From NCBI GenBank assembly GCA_028751875.1, contig CM054134.1:73412292-73476291 (forward strand): a DNA stretch of 64,000 nt, read 5' to 3'. Every line of letters starts with the position of its first letter. Within the stretch, counting starts at the first letter, position 1. The notes below the pieces were generated by a model. That model was not told the origin of the DNA. It did not search any database and worked only from the letters and a program-made list of their open reading frames with translations. Positions 31,601 through 42,055 of this stretch are shown in pieces. Source of the DNA: Rapana venosa (Eukaryota > Mollusca > Gastropoda > Neogastropoda > Muricidae). The position numbers and the translations under genes were made by a program.

Positions 31601-32623
31601 TGCTGGTATCCCTGAAATTGGAATGCAGCTACCTAAATGGGGAGGGTGAATGGTCACATACGCATAAATCTCACCATTGGTGAACCTCAAAACTCTGGCT
31701 GAGGATCAAAAAAGATATTGCTGGTACCAGGATGGGACAGCCTGGTGGTTACAGTGATGTAGTCATGATCTGCTGACCTGCTGACCCAGGTTTGAATCTT
31801 GTGCAAGAGGATTTTTCCTCTGGAGTTAACATGAATACTGACTCCACTGTCCCCAAAAGTCCTTCGGATGAGACTATAAACTGAGGTCCCATGTGCGAAC
31901 GCATGTACAACATCTTGCACACATGTTAAAACCTGTTCTGCTTTTTGAAAGAGTAGGCCATTGTGTGCCGGTGGGAACAGATGACAAAATTGACAAAACT
32001 GCATACACATGGGGACTGGATGAAAAACAGCATGTGAGTGCTTATTCCATTATCCTTGAAATAAAAGAATAAAGAAAGAAAAGAAGAAAAAAGGTTTAGG
32101 CAAAAAAATTAGGGAGAGAAGCATGAACAACTGCTAGACAGTGATCCCTTTTTCTTTTTTTTATAAATGTGAATGTCTATCATGCTTTCTGATTGTAATT
32201 GTGATGAGTTTGAGTAAGAATTGTTGAAAGCATTTAAGACAATTGCTTCACTTCTCCTTCAGCAGTTGGCATTCGAGCCACTTGACTATTACACTCAGCA
32301 GACATGAAACACACATACACACCAGTGGGAACAGATGACAGAATTCACAAAACTGCAAACACACGGGGACTGGATGTAAAAAAGCATATAAGTGCTTATT
32401 TCGTTATCCTCTATATAGAAGAATAAAATAAAATAAATAAAAATTTAAAAAACAGAGTTGTTGTGGAGCAAATGTAACATGCCCATCACAGCAGATACTT
32501 TGTGTTTGTGTTTCAGTTGTCTGTGCTGATGGCAGCTACTACAAGTTCAACTTCAACGCCAAAGGGGAGTGCTTCAGAGACGTGTCTGCGCAGTTTTTAG
32601 AAATGACAGACGACCGGCAGTGA
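19985..32623 (+). CDS. WDR45B: WD-repeat protein WDR45B / WIPI3, complete, 10 coding exons
   Basis: Exons are 19985-20051, 23434-23508, 24869-24970, 26478-26565, 27596-27690, 28273-28463, 29430-29515, 30115-30216, 30988-31109 and 32517-32623. They total 1035 nt, giving 344 residues plus TGA, the same length as human WDR45B as I recall it. This PROPPIN beta-propeller binds PI3P and helps phagophore formation in autophagy. The phosphoinositide-binding L/FRRG motif is present as LRRG (residues 224-227). Other family blocks seen are [24 protein letters not shown] and [20 protein letters not shown]. Every junction keeps frame with GT-AG borders. The start is the ATG of [15 protein letters not shown], which aligns with the family N-terminus. 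WDR45 (WIPI4) is less likely given LRRG and [11 protein letters not shown]. Confidence 0.97.
20441..21032 (+). repeat. Intron segment repeated at 22465-23370 (SINE-free version)
   Basis: CATGTACTGATGCATC, GATTTTGCACAAATTTGGTA, GGCTTCCTAAATTATGCATG, GTCCTCATTTGATGACCATT and CATTTTTTCATACTTTAAAA all recur in the same order at 22465-23370, where a family D SINE interrupts them. Within this copy, 20725-20862 and 20863-21000 are a near-perfect 138-bp tandem duplication. Confidence 0.85.
21033..22139. other. WDR45B intron 1, no feature seen
   Basis: AT-rich intron without recognisable repeat families or exons. A 68-residue open frame at 21057-21263 lacks family resemblance and splice support. Confidence 0.6.
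22140..22462 (+). repeat. Family F copy
   Basis: GTGCTAGGAATTCCCTCTTT, CTGACTTGTCAGGTGCTTAA and TAGTTGCTGACTGAGCATTC occur in order, then AAAGAAGAAGA. It lies immediately upstream of the second copy of the repeated intron segment. Confidence 0.8.
22637..23122 (+). repeat. SINE family D, fullest copy in the window
   Basis: The head CAGTGGTCTAGAGGTAACGG is A-box-like. Then GCGCTAGTCTTTCGGATGAG, CACAGCAACAAGAGAGCTGT and GCGCTCTCCCTGGGGAGAGC follow, with a (GATA)n tail at 23093-23120. Its insertion is bounded by comparison with the SINE-free copy at 20441-21032. No clear target-site duplication was found. Confidence 0.78.
23434..23508 (+). CDS. WDR45B: WDR45B exon 2
   Basis: Encodes [20 protein letters not shown] then EKERQ, a diagnostic block of WIPI3. 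The acceptor is TTGCAG and the donor CAAG|GTATGA. Confidence 0.96.
24391..24645. repeat. (CA)n microsatellite region
   Basis: Interrupted then pure CA repeats (core 24506-24580) in WDR45B intron 2. Confidence 0.95.
24869..24970 (+). CDS. WDR45B: WDR45B exon 3
   Basis: Encodes [20 protein letters not shown] then [13 protein letters not shown], the conserved second-blade region. The acceptor is GCACAG and the donor AAAG|GTCAGT. Intron 3 later holds a T/G-rich stretch (25080-25300) with a 16-base G run at 25278-25293 and a 48-bp tandem duplication at about 25388-25485. Confidence 0.96.
26478..26565 (+). CDS. WDR45B: WDR45B exon 4
   Basis: Encodes [20 protein letters not shown] then VRSVRLRRD. 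The acceptor is GCACAG and the donor GACAG|GTGAGA. The 60-bp array starts about 20-60 bases after the donor. Confidence 0.96.
26585..27245. repeat. 60-bp tandem array, about 11 units
   Basis: Units of exactly 60 bp carry AAGCAAAATGACAACTGGCC and TTTGTCAGATGTTGATCAAT. Central units differ by one to four bases; the first and last are more diverged. Since 60 is a multiple of three, three frames stay open across the array (26594-27294), but none continues into a WDR45B exon. The array fills most of intron 4. Confidence 0.97.
27444..27478 (+). repeat. SINE family C head fragment
   Basis: GGGGACAGGATAGCTCAGTG and GGCAGAGCACTTTT match only the tRNA-like first 35 bases of family C. The 5S-like part is absent. 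Confidence 0.6.
27596..27690 (+). CDS. WDR45B: WDR45B exon 5
   Basis: Encodes [20 protein letters not shown] then [12 protein letters not shown]. The acceptor is ATCAG and the donor AAAG|GTTAGC. Confidence 0.96.
27963..28138 (-). repeat. SINE family A 3' half
   Basis: Reverse complement of family A: GGATAATGGAATAAGCACTT, CATCTGTTCCCACCGGCATA and ACGAAAAGTGGAACAGGATT. It lies about 135 bases before exon 6. Confidence 0.85.
28273..28463 (+). CDS. WDR45B: WDR45B exon 6
   Basis: Encodes [20 protein letters not shown], then [12 protein letters not shown], and ends LATASEK at a codon boundary. The acceptor is GTGCAG and the donor AAG|GTACAG. Confidence 0.97.
28579..28643. repeat. (CA)n microsatellite
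   Basis: About 65 bases of pure CA dinucleotides in WDR45B intron 6. Confidence 0.95.
28708..29045 (-). pseudogene. Decayed non-LTR retrotransposon C-terminal fragment (zinc-knuckle tail)
   Basis: On the - strand one frame reads [20 protein letters not shown], a CxxC...HxxxxC pattern that follows the RT domain in many animal non-LTR elements. The typical upstream block, [15 protein letters not shown], is in a different frame with a stop at about 28962-28970, so at least one frameshift separates them. The fragment lies in WDR45B intron 6 in antisense and is certainly not functional. The clade is not determined. Confidence 0.65.
29125..29236 (-). pseudogene. Non-LTR retrotransposon 3' end with GAA tail
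   Basis: On the - strand it encodes [20 protein letters not shown] followed by Glu residues from a GAAGAAGAAG tail. This matches the C-terminus of the + strand element at 59.25-59.95 kb ([20 protein letters not shown]). It is a heavily 5'-truncated copy. Confidence 0.7.
29430..29515 (+). CDS. WDR45B: WDR45B exon 7 with the LRRG motif
   Basis: Encodes [20 protein letters not shown] then GANSANIY and two bases of a Cys codon. The LRRG motif forms the paired PI3P-binding sites of PROPPINs. The acceptor is CTGTAG and the donor TATTG|GTGAGT. Confidence 0.97.
30115..30216 (+). CDS. WDR45B: WDR45B exon 8
   Basis: Encodes [20 protein letters not shown] then [13 protein letters not shown]. The acceptor is TTACAG and the donor TCCTC|GTAAGT. 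Confidence 0.96.
30988..31109 (+). CDS. WDR45B: WDR45B exon 9
   Basis: Encodes [20 protein letters not shown] then [20 protein letters not shown], among the most conserved WIPI3/WIPI4 stretches. The acceptor is TTGCAG and the donor ATAG|GTAAAG. Confidence 0.97.
31612..32440 (+). repeat. SINE cluster: family B end, full family A, second family A end
   Basis: 31612-31690 is the 3' end of family B (AATGCAGCTACCTAAATGG, AAATCTCACCATTGGTGAAC). 31731-32080 is a near-complete family A copy with head GATGGGACAGCCTGGTGGTT, B-box-like CCAGGTTTGAATCTTG and tail CCTTGAAATAAAAGAATAAA. 32316-32440 is the last third of another family A copy. All lie in WDR45B intron 9. Confidence 0.82.
32517..32623 (+). 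CDS. WDR45B: WDR45B terminal exon
   Basis: Encodes [20 protein letters not shown] then [14 protein letters not shown] and TGA at 32621-32623. The FLEMTDD C-terminus is typical of WIPI3. The acceptor is TTTCAG. Confidence 0.97.
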
Positions 32624-33759
32624 GACTGACCCCTCGGCACATTTTCCTTCCCTTCCTCCCTCCCTTCCTCCCTCCCTTTGCATCCTTTTACATGCCTGTT
32701 TGGGACTTTGTCATATGTGATGATGATGATGATTGATGATGATATGGAGATTACACTATCCAGTCAGGAATGCTGTGGTATAATGCAAACAGTTCAGAGA
32801 GTGTGTATGCTGTGGCAACAACAAAAAAAACTTGGGAATATTCCTGGGCTTGGAGTGATTATGCTGTGTTGATGTTTGCTGTAACCAAGTGTATCTGAAA
32901 TGAACGTAGGGCATGGAGAGTATGAGAACCAGTATTTCCAAAGTGTGGATGGGAATTGCTTTTTTTAATTGGTTGTACTGATTGCATACATTTTGTTAGG
33001 TTGTCCGCTGAGTGATACCATTGTACTGATGTTATCTTCGTGCGATGTGAATCAGTTTACGAAAAATGAGCGGCTTGTTTAGTCTTAACAGTTGTTCAGA
33101 AAGATTATTTGACTGAATACTGTGTGTGTGTGTGTGTGTGTGTTATAGTACGGAGTAAAAGTTGTCCTATGCCATTTCCTAAGGGGCCAAGTTGTGCAAA
33201 GTGTGATTTTTTTCCCTTCCCATGTGAATGGCAGAAAATAACACAGTAATTATTTTTGTCAGTGTTGAAAGCAAAGTTTTGACCGGCCCCAAATTGTAGT
33301 GGTGGCACTGTTGATGTGTACCGCATGAAAGTTTGTCATCAGGAATCATGTACAATTTTTATTGTGCTTCATAAAATTACAATATGGCAGGGCGTTACGT
33401 TTTGTTATGTTTACGTTTTCATTTTCGCTTGGTTTTTGCGAGTGTGTCAAGATTTTTAAAAATTGGATAGCAAATCAGGAACATTGTATGGGGAAAAAGA
33501 CTTGAGTGCAAAGTATCTTTATATCGTTTCGTGTTGGTGTTCCATTTGAAAAGTCATGCTCTGTCCTCAGTGTACCAGTACCTTTACTTCCAGGAGGTAT
33601 TGATGAAACAAAGTTTAGTGTAGTATGGATTTTCACATTTCATTTTAATTTCCATTTTTATATATAATAATAATGATTTAGAAAAGCCTTGAAGAATTTG
33701 GAAGAAGGGGGATAGAATTCCATGTACTTGATCTTCTCTGGCTCATGCGTGTGTGTGTT

Positions 33760-34101
33760 CTCTTTTATTTCAAAGGATAGTGAAATAAGCACTCATGTGC
33801 TTTTTTACATTCAGTCCTCAAATGTATGCAGTTTTGTAAATTTTGTCATCTGTTCCCACTGGCACACAATGGCCTATTCTTCTGAAAAGCGGATCAGTTT
33901 TTAACATGTGGTCAAGATGTTCTGCTTGTGTTCACACACAGGCCCTCGTTTTATAGTCTCATCAGGAGGACCTTTGGTGGGAGTGAAGTCGGCTTTGATG
34001 TTAACTCCAGGGTAAAAATATGCCATTGAACAGGATTCAAACCAGGGTCAGCAGATCACGAGCGCAATGCTCCCCTACTGACCAGGCTATTCCGTCCCCC
34101 T
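33760..34101 (-). repeat. SINE family A, full copy
   Basis: Reverse complement: starts AGGATAGTGAAATAAGCACT, then CCCACTGGCACACAATGGCC, and ends in the tRNA-like head, with CAAACCAGGGTCAGCAGATC and CAGGCTATTCCGTCCCC. It is probably inside the 3' UTR or flank of WDR45B. Confidence 0.85.
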
Positions 34102-34313
34102 GTTGTGTGTGCTGGGGGTTTTCCATATGTATATGTGGTCAGCTTTAATCTACTGGGTTGGAGGTTAAGGGATTACAAACCTTTTGAGATGTGTGCATAC
34201 TCATTATCTGATTTTCAGTGACTTGGATGACTTCTTAATGGTCTGTGTCATCAGTAACATGTGCATCTCTTCTGCCTTTTTCTCAAGGTCAGTAACCCCT
34301 GAAATTCAGGTGA

Positions 34314-34319
34314 AATAAA
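34314..34319 (+). terminator. Candidate poly(A) signal downstream of WDR45B
   Basis: AATAAA 1.69 kb after the stop codon; further AATAAA hexamers at 34706-34711 and 34914-34919 lie in a tandem duplication. Which is used, if any, cannot be told from sequence. Confidence 0.3.
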
Positions 34320-34562
34320 CTCATCAAGCACTTTTCTTCAGGGGGTTTTTTCTCAGCATTTTGTGTTATTGTGTGAGCAAATAGTTTTCATTTTTTTGCT
34401 CCATAGTATCAGTGTGTAAAAAGAGAAATGCTGTTAAGCTTTCTGCCTTTGGTCCAATCATGTATAACCTCTAAGCATGTGCGCCTAGTGAAAAAGTATG
34501 TACAACAAGGTGATTGTGAATACTTTGTATGCAAAGAATGGCTTTTCTTTACTGGTTAATTG

Positions 34563-34960
34563 TTTTTATCAGATGAATAGAGTGGTACCTTTGTGGATGA
34601 TCCCTGTTGGGTTCTTCCAGGGTGAATTGCATAGTCACCTTTTGGAGATCATGTGCAAGAAATGTTATCTGTTTTAAGTGATTTTTCTGTTTAGAAATGA
34701 ACAATAATAAAGTAATATCTAGTCAGACACAGTTGTAAAAAGTTAACGGAAAATATAATTGGTTTTATCAGATGAATAGAGTGGTACCCTTGTGGATGAT
34801 CCCTGTTGGGTTCTTCCAGGGTGAATTGCATAGCCACCTTTTGGAGATCATGTGTAAAAAATGTTATCAGTTTTATCTGTTTTAAGTAATTTTTCTGTTT
34901 AGAAATGAGCAATAATAAAGTAACATCTTAGAGACAGTTGGAAAATGTTAACAAAAAATA
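34563..34960. repeat. Tandem duplication of about 197 bp
   Basis: TTTATCAGATGAATAGAGTG, GATCCCTGTTGGGTTCTTCC and GAATTGCATAG occur twice, about 197 bases apart, with few differences. Each unit carries an AATAATAAAG motif. Short further echoes run to about 35060. Confidence 0.88.
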
Positions 34961-35060
34961 AACAATAATAGCAATATGTTAGTCAGAAACGGATGAAAAA
35001 AAGTTGACAACAAATAAACAATAATAAAGCAATGGGTCAGTCAGAAAGATGTGGAAGAAA

Positions 35061-36880
35061 AGGTTGACAACAAATGAACGGTCAAGCTGAGTGAGCAACT
35101 ACAGCAACAAAAAATGATAAATCCTTGGAACTGTTCATGTACTACACTATCAAAAGAAAGAGTGTGAGAGATGCTTGTGTTGTGCACAAACTTTAAATCT
35201 ATTTCATTTTGATTTGTATCATTATACACACGGTAGTGTGCAAAATTCAGTCTTTGTCTTTGCATCATGCAGGAGTCTCAGTGGTGGTGTATTTGGTTAT
35301 GAACACAAGATCAAAAGTATAAAGTACATTGTTGAAAAAATTAAATCATACTGTTTATATAAACTGTGAAATAGACATGTGAAAACAGTCTTTTGTGTGA
35401 GTGTGTGTGCGCGCATGCATGGGCATACTTTTAAATTGGTTTGTTCTTTATTTCCGCTTTTTTTTTTTTTATTAGAGATTTGCTCATTTCTTTTTATTTT
35501 AAAACATGTTTCAACTTCCAATGTGTATGTGTGGAACTATGAACATTCATGTTTTCTTTTTAAGAATGTGTGTGTCTCTCTTGTCTGGGTCTATGTGTGC
35601 TTTTTTAAGTCCAGAGAGACTTTTCTGTTTGTGTGTGTGTGTTCAGAAAAGGCCATATAAACTCACTTCAAAGCCACTGTGGGGAAAATGGTGTCCACTG
35701 TAGATCACTGAGGTCTTTCTCGCCAGCTTTTCAGAGCCCTAACCGCAATAGCAAAAGCAACAGAAAAGTGCCCCAGGCTGAATCAACCCAGTGTGGAGGA
35801 GCAAAATTAACTTTGTAGGGAATAAAATCATCCTAGATAATGTCTTCATGACGTGGTAGGTAAAGGGTGGTGACAGACTTGATTCCTGATTTGTGAGACC
35901 AGGACAACCAGAGCGAAACAGATCCCAAATGGATCGTCTGTCCCCTTTAACTCAAATCTCAAATGGCTGAGTGCATTACGGACAATTCAACCATTCAGAA
36001 TAGGTTGTTCTGTATCTCAAACAGGCAGCTCTCATCTTCTCGCCAGTCAAGGCTCAGTTTGAAGGTTAATGTCATGCTGTGCGCACAAGAGTGTGTGTGT
36101 CTTGCGCATGTGATTGAAACCTCAAGGCTTGCAGTGTGCTTTGCCTTGCACACCTTTCCAACATTTTGTGTAGTAGTTTGTCCTTTTCGTAGGTCTGAAC
36201 AAACAGGGTTCGGATAATCCATCTGCAGTCCAAGGTTTAAAAGAGCAGTGTGGAAGTCAGTCATCTGACATGGTGACTTGACCTTGCCAAAACTGATATC
36301 CTTAAGACATGAGGTTGAATCCTGGTCTGTGCAGGAAAAATAAGGCAGCAGCAGCAGAAGAGCATCCAGACCTTTCGATCTGGATGCAGCTCGACCCCAA
36401 AGGTAAGTGTCTAAAATTTCTAGAATGGGACATTTTCTCTGAAGATCTGCTATCGTCCCGGCTGTTTCTGAAGTTTCTTTTTTCAGGAACTGACAGTCAT
36501 TATTTCACTAACTTACCTCAGACTAGAGTAAAATAATGTGAGTTTGAACACCTCACTTCTCTAAATAACAAAGTTATCATGTTTATTCAGGAACAAACAA
36601 GCTTTCTGGTTGAAAACCCAGTTTTTCTTTCGCATTTACTACTTAACCCTCTTGCATTCGGATTCTCTGAACACAAACTGCCCCTAGATTTCGCATTCTT
36701 TCATTTCTTTGGGCCTAAAATTGGGTAGGTGTAAACGGTAATTCATTTCCACAATGTTTGAATGTTTACAGCAATGAAACTCGGCAGGTGGCTTTATAAG
36801 ACAACGTACTATAACTTGTACTATATTTTTGGTGTCTGGGAGGGGACAGAAAACTACTGTGTGTAAATCCTGGGTCAGGA
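35061..36880. other. Intergenic or WDR45B 3' flank, no gene seen
   Basis: AT-rich with GT-rich patches. Short open frames at 35379-35818, 35963-36217 and 36309-36536 have no recognisable family resemblance. One splice-flanked 68-base segment is discussed under rejected items. Confidence 0.5.
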
Positions 36881-36882
36881 TT

Positions 36883-37090
36883 AAAGGGGGGGGGGGGGGG
36901 GGAATAATTTAATCCCGGGTTGGGACTAAGAGGGTTAATTCAAGTGTTGGGGAGGGGGGGGGAATAATTTAATCCCGGATCAGGACTAAGAGGGTTAATT
37001 CAAGTGTTGGGGAGGGGGGGGGGGAATAATTTAATCCCCGCTTATCCCAGGTCAGGACTAAGAGGGATAATTCAAGTGTTGAGGAAAGGG
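36883..37090. repeat. G-run tandem repeat, about 3 units of 60-70 bp
   Basis: Each unit has a run of G (17 bases at 36886-36902) followed by AATAATTTAATCCCG, GGACTAAGAGGG and AATTCAAGTGTTG. G-run length differs between units. Confidence 0.88.
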
Positions 37091-37094
37091 GGGG

Positions 37095-37342
37095 GGCAGG
37101 AAAGCCTAGTGGTAAGAGCTTTATACTCACAATTTGACAGCCCGGAATTAAGACAACCAGGACTTGTCCCCGGAGTTAGCATCAGTACTGACCCCACTCC
37201 CCGGGAAAGTCCTTCGGATGAGACTATAAACCAAGACCCTAAGTGTGAATGCACGCAGAACATCTTGTGCACACGTTAAAACCAGTTCTGTTTTTTGGAA
37301 GAGTAGGCTTTTGTGCTGGTATGAACGGACGACGAAAAAATG
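37095..37342 (+). repeat. SINE family A, diverged copy
   Basis: AAAGCCTAGTGGTAAGAGCT is the A-box-like head, then AGTCCTTCGGATGAGACTAT and CAGAACATCTTGTGCACACG. The 3' end is lost. A family B 3' end follows on the same strand at 37365-37480 (AATTTAGCTACCTTAATTAA, AAAATCTCACTTGGTAAACC). Confidence 0.75.
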
Positions 37343-37480
37343 TATTAAGCAAAATTCCATTTGCACTGATGTCATGTTTGGACATCATCCCCTAAGTCGG
37401 AATTTAGCTACCTTAATTAACGGTGGGCAAAAGTGGTTGCATATGCGAAAATCTCACTTGGTAAACCTCAGGGCTCAAGC

Positions 37481-39839
37481 AGAAAGAAAAAAAATTGCTA
37501 ATAAGACTTAAAGATGGACATTGGTAGGTAATGCTAGAGACTTATGTAAGGTTTGTTTTTTTGTTGTTGTTTTTTTTTGGGGGGAGGGTTGTTTTGTTTA
37601 ATTTTTATTTGTTTTTGTTTGGTTTTTAATGTGTTTTATTCTTGCTGTGGGTTTTTTTCTTCCTCTCACAATTTATTTTATCATGGATCCTGCTGTGTGC
37701 AGTGTGCATGTTTTAGAATAGTGTTTACTCTTTGATTGTGTGCATTCTGCAGTTATTGCGTGTACCTGGATGATAGGTATGTTTATTCTTTGATGGGGTC
37801 AGTGTGTGTATACTTGAATTTATTGTGCGCACCTGAATGAATGAGTATGTGTGTTGAAGCGAATGATTTTTCTTTTCCCTTTTTCTTTTTTTATTGTTCA
37901 TTTGTTATCTTGTTTACTATGTACGTTTATGCTGTGCTGGCTTGAAAAGAAAGGTCTTTGTACTTTAATGCCATCAGCTGTGTATGTATATACACAAATA
38001 TATGCTCATTTAGGTTTGGGTATTATGTGAGTCTACAGGTTAATGCATGCTCATGCATGTGTATAAGAATACATGTGTGCATTCTAGCTCATTTATATAC
38101 ATGTCTACATATGTACGAGTGCCTGGCTATATGTGTTTGCTTGTGTATAAATACAAATGCTCAGTTTTCTTTTAAGGTTGTTGGGTTTTTTAAGGAGGGG
38201 TGGGGGGGGTTACATTCAAGGATTTAGGGAAGCGTGATGTATATTTGGTGGTTGTGTATGCTTTAAAAAAAAATTTTTTTTTTTTTTTAGGCGCTTGATA
38301 GTTTAGATGTTTCTTTCCCTTTTTATGTTTATTATGGTAGTGGGATTTTAGCTATACAGTGGACTGGGCTGAACGTGATTTGAATTTGCCCTTTGTGAAG
38401 TTTTTGTATGCCTCTTATGTGACGTGCTGCAAAATATATATATATATATACCTTAGTGAAATGTATTTCTTGCTATCAACTTCATGTGTCCCTGTGTGTG
38501 CACACACAAAAGCAGTACACATGCTTGTGTAAGTCAGTATCTTTCATTGTACATAACAAAACACTTTTTATTATTTTTGTTGTTGTTTTTTTGCTTTTGA
38601 GGATTTGTTTGAAAATGTTTATTTCTGATTTTCACCTCAAGCTGGGTGATAATTATTGAAAATTTCTTGAATAATGATGTCCTTTTTTTCTGTATGTTTT
38701 GGTATATAATTTTCTTTTGTATTTGAGTTAGTGTGGGGGTGTATGGGTGTGGTGTTTGTGTGTGTATGTGTGTTGTGTGTGTGCATACATGTACACGTGC
38801 AAGTGTGCATTTTCTGCAAGAGCGGAATGATTCTGTGTACTGACGTGTTCTGAAAAGGTTTTTGTATGAGCAGGTCAGTAAGGATGAAATAAATAAAAAG
38901 TTTTTAAACGCTTATTTTTTTTAAAAAAGTTTTTGTTGTGGATTTACAGATTTGGGAATTTTTTTGTTTTTGTTTTTGTTCTTTCACTCTGTTCACTGTA
39001 TCAGACACGCTGTTCATTTAGCTTCCTATGAAAGCTGTGTGAAATGTTGAAAAATGAGTAGTTGTTATTGGTTTTTTTCGTTATAAAATGTAAACTTGTT
39101 CTATTTTGCATGTGTTTTCTTTTGATGTGTAAGAATCCTTTGCTTCATTTGTTTTTTTTTATTTTCTTCAGGTTATTGATGCTTTGTTTCTAGGCAATAC
39201 ATATTGTGCCACAGGAAATTATGCAGTTGCACCTATGCTGTGATTGTTATTGAATATTCCATTCGGATTGGCCATACTGTAGCAGTTGGGGTTTTTTCGC
39301 AAGTCATTGTAGTGTTGTTATGTGGTTGTAATCAGGAAATCCAAAGGCTGTCAAAGTCATTCTGTCTCAGAAGCATGTGTATTTAAAAGTAATTGTATGT
39401 AATCTAGCAACACGAAAGTACTACGCACAGCAGTACTTGACACAAGGCTTAGTTTAGAAGAGTCACAAGACCAAAAAGCTCAAAATTATGTCATTTGCTT
39501 TTCTCTCATTTCTCTATGGGTTGTTTTTTTTGTCATTTTCTTTTTAAATAGAAAGATTTATTCATGTAGATTCAGTAAATCAGCTCATGCATACTCTTTT
39601 TTTGTTTCTTCTTTTTAATCAACCTTAAGATTGGCATCTTTATCAAACAATGTAATAAAGTGGTTTAGATTGAAGATTTTCAATATCTCAGTGAAGTTCC
39701 AGTTCTGATTGCTTCAAAGCCAAAACAGTCACACAAAAAACCAACAAACACAACAGCATTGTAGTCACATTATGACATGGAACACTGACACAATGACCTG
39801 ATATATGCGCTATCATAGCTTATGTGAGCTGAAATAAAG
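37481..39839. other. No gene seen
   Basis: T/G-rich non-coding sequence with GTGTGT patches and a (TA)n at 38432-38450. Open frames are short and compositionally biased. Confidence 0.5.
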
Positions 39840-40285
39840 ACTATGCATGGAGTACGTCTAATATGAACCGGGGAGAAAAAGTGGATCAAACATGTGTTGT
39901 GCCCACTCACGGTATGTTATATAACCTAAAACATGGATTTTACGCATGATACGCCCGCTTGTGGTTGATATGGACTAAAGTATGTACTCTGCACATGACA
40001 TGCCTAATTATTATGGTAAACGTTAACTCTGCATGTGACATACCCGGTCAGGTTAATGTGAACCAAAATATGCTAGCTCAGTATGTAGCGTGTTTGTTTA
40101 TTCATGGTAGATGTGAACCAAAGTGTGAACTATTGTGGACTGTGCCCAATCGTTTAAAAAAAAAAAGTACACTGAAGCATTGACTGTAACACTTGACATG
40201 CTGAATCTTGGTAAATGTGAACTAAATCATGGACTCACCACATCAACGCTGAATTATGGTCAATTTTAACTGAATTTGGCAGAAA
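39840..40285. repeat. Highly degenerate tandem repeat, period about 60 bp
   Basis: A pattern of the type TATGGTAAATGTGAACCAAA followed by TGGACT, then GCACATGACATGCC recurs about six to seven times with many differences. The divergence is far greater than in the other arrays of this window. Confidence 0.6.
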
Positions 40286-40351
40286 CTTGTGCTTTCTCTT
40301 GGGCTTCTGTTGTTGTGTTGTTGGTTTGCTTGTTGTTTTGTTTTCCTGAAA

Positions 40352-40377
40352 GGGGGGGGGGGGGGGGGGGGGGGGGG
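40352..40377. repeat. 26-base G homopolymer
   Basis: An uninterrupted G run in a T/G-rich context; other long runs are at 41455-41474 and 44185-44205. Confidence 0.95.
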
Positions 40378-41124
40378 TGGTTGTTGATGTTGGGGGTTTT
40401 GGGGTTGTTGTTGGGTGGTTTTTTTTGAGGGGTCATTTTTATGATAGTCAGAAATCGCCTTTCTCTATTCTTTTATGTCATTAAATTTATGATTCAAGAA
40501 GTTTACCAAAAGAAGAAAGGTTTTGACCTCTCTTTGCATCCTCTGGAACTCTCTGAAGGAATAGGATAAGACGAATTCTGCTAGACATTCATCATCAGAC
40601 ATGATTCATTATGCTGCATCCATGAGAGCTTTCCAGTTCACACACCTGCATGCGTTTATTTTGGTTAACACAATACAGTAGAGGCTTTGCCTTTAATCTT
40701 TAAATGTCATTAACATTGGTTTTCTTAAAATTGATATTTAGTGTAAGACTTTCTTCATACTGCAATGTAAAAATCAAATAGAGAAATCTTTTTACATAAA
40801 CTGTTACAGAAGTGATTTTGAAAGGTCTCAGGCAAAACTGAACGATTGTCTTGTTTTCAACAGTGAGAAAAACGCCCAAAAAAAGTTGTATCAAATCTTC
40901 AGATATTACAAACCTCTTGCTTAAAATTGCAGGGTTTTATAGTGTGTGTGTGTAAATTGATAATTGATCGACATGTTGCTAAGATAGAAATTTCTTTGAC
41001 ATTTGGTATTTTTCACCCTAAAAGCATTATGGTCATTACAAACTGTAATATGTGTACACCATTCCAATGAATGTATATATACATCTGTGTGTGTCCCCTG
41101 TATTTTGAATATTGAGGTATATTT

Positions 41125-41255
41125 CTATCCACAGCCATAATTTTTCATAAGATCATGAAATGTACGACTATTATTCACAGGCATAACTTTTCATAAGATC
41201 ATGAAATGTACGACTATTATTCACAGGCATAACTTTTCATAAGGTCATGAAATAT
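41125..41255. repeat. Tandem repeat of about 47 bp, nearly 3 units
   Basis: CATAACTTTTCATAAGATCA and TGAAATGTACGACTATTATT recur with small changes. A 32-bp triplicate (TGTATCTAAATGCAGTTTTG) lies separately at 43838-43925. Confidence 0.88.
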
Positions 41256-42055
41256 ATGACACATGTAGTTGCATGCTGGAATTTGTACAGTAAGTATAAC
41301 TGATCATTTTCCATGGGATTTTGATGAAACTTGGTTAGGACTTAATGTCCTCCAAACACTGTATAGGAAAGTGTAGATAGCAGTTAGCAATATATTCATA
41401 GTTAATAAGTGGAGAAAGAAAAAGAGGCTATGCATCAGAGAACATTTGGGGGGAGGGGGGGGGGGGGGGGGGGGTTAAGGAATCTGAACACCAGTATTAA
41501 CTGCACAGCTTTTTCTTTACCAAATCTAGATCCAACTTACTAGTGTTTGATAATGACTTGAGGTGAATGGATTTTTGGATAGTCTTCCATTTAATTAAGG
41601 GTTCATAAATGAAAGTTGTTTTTTTTTTTTGTTTTTTTTTTTTTTGCTGCCTCATCTTCTGTGACGTTCCCCGTCCTGCTGTTCCCACGCCGCTCATTCC
41701 AATCTCCCCGCCACAACCATACCCAGATTTTGTTGTCTCATCCTCAGGGTCGGAAGTCCACAGGGAGCCCATCACTATCAGGCCGCCGTGGGGCCACCAG
41801 CCAGAGGGGCCCTGCACTGCTGCTGGGTCACTTTGGTGGTGTTCAGTGGTGCCTGTTCTGAGCTAACATACGCAGGACACCACCTACTAAGCCCCCTACT
41901 AATGACAGTATTAGCTCAGTCGTGGAGCCAGACTGAGTGAGTTGCCCACCCGAGGTGGCAACCACCATAACGTCCCTCCAACGACCGTCCCCCGCAAACC
42001 TCCAACCCCAAAGCCTTTGACACAAACTCACCACAGGCACAGAAGCGTATGGGCA

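Noticed and set aside
36335..36402. 68-base splice-flanked segment (CTGTGCAG ... AAAG|GTAAGTG), reading KNKAAAAEEHPDLSIWMQLD in one frame
   Set aside because: Two frames are open, no partner exons were found and the residues match no family I know. It is worth a check with RNA data but is not annotated.
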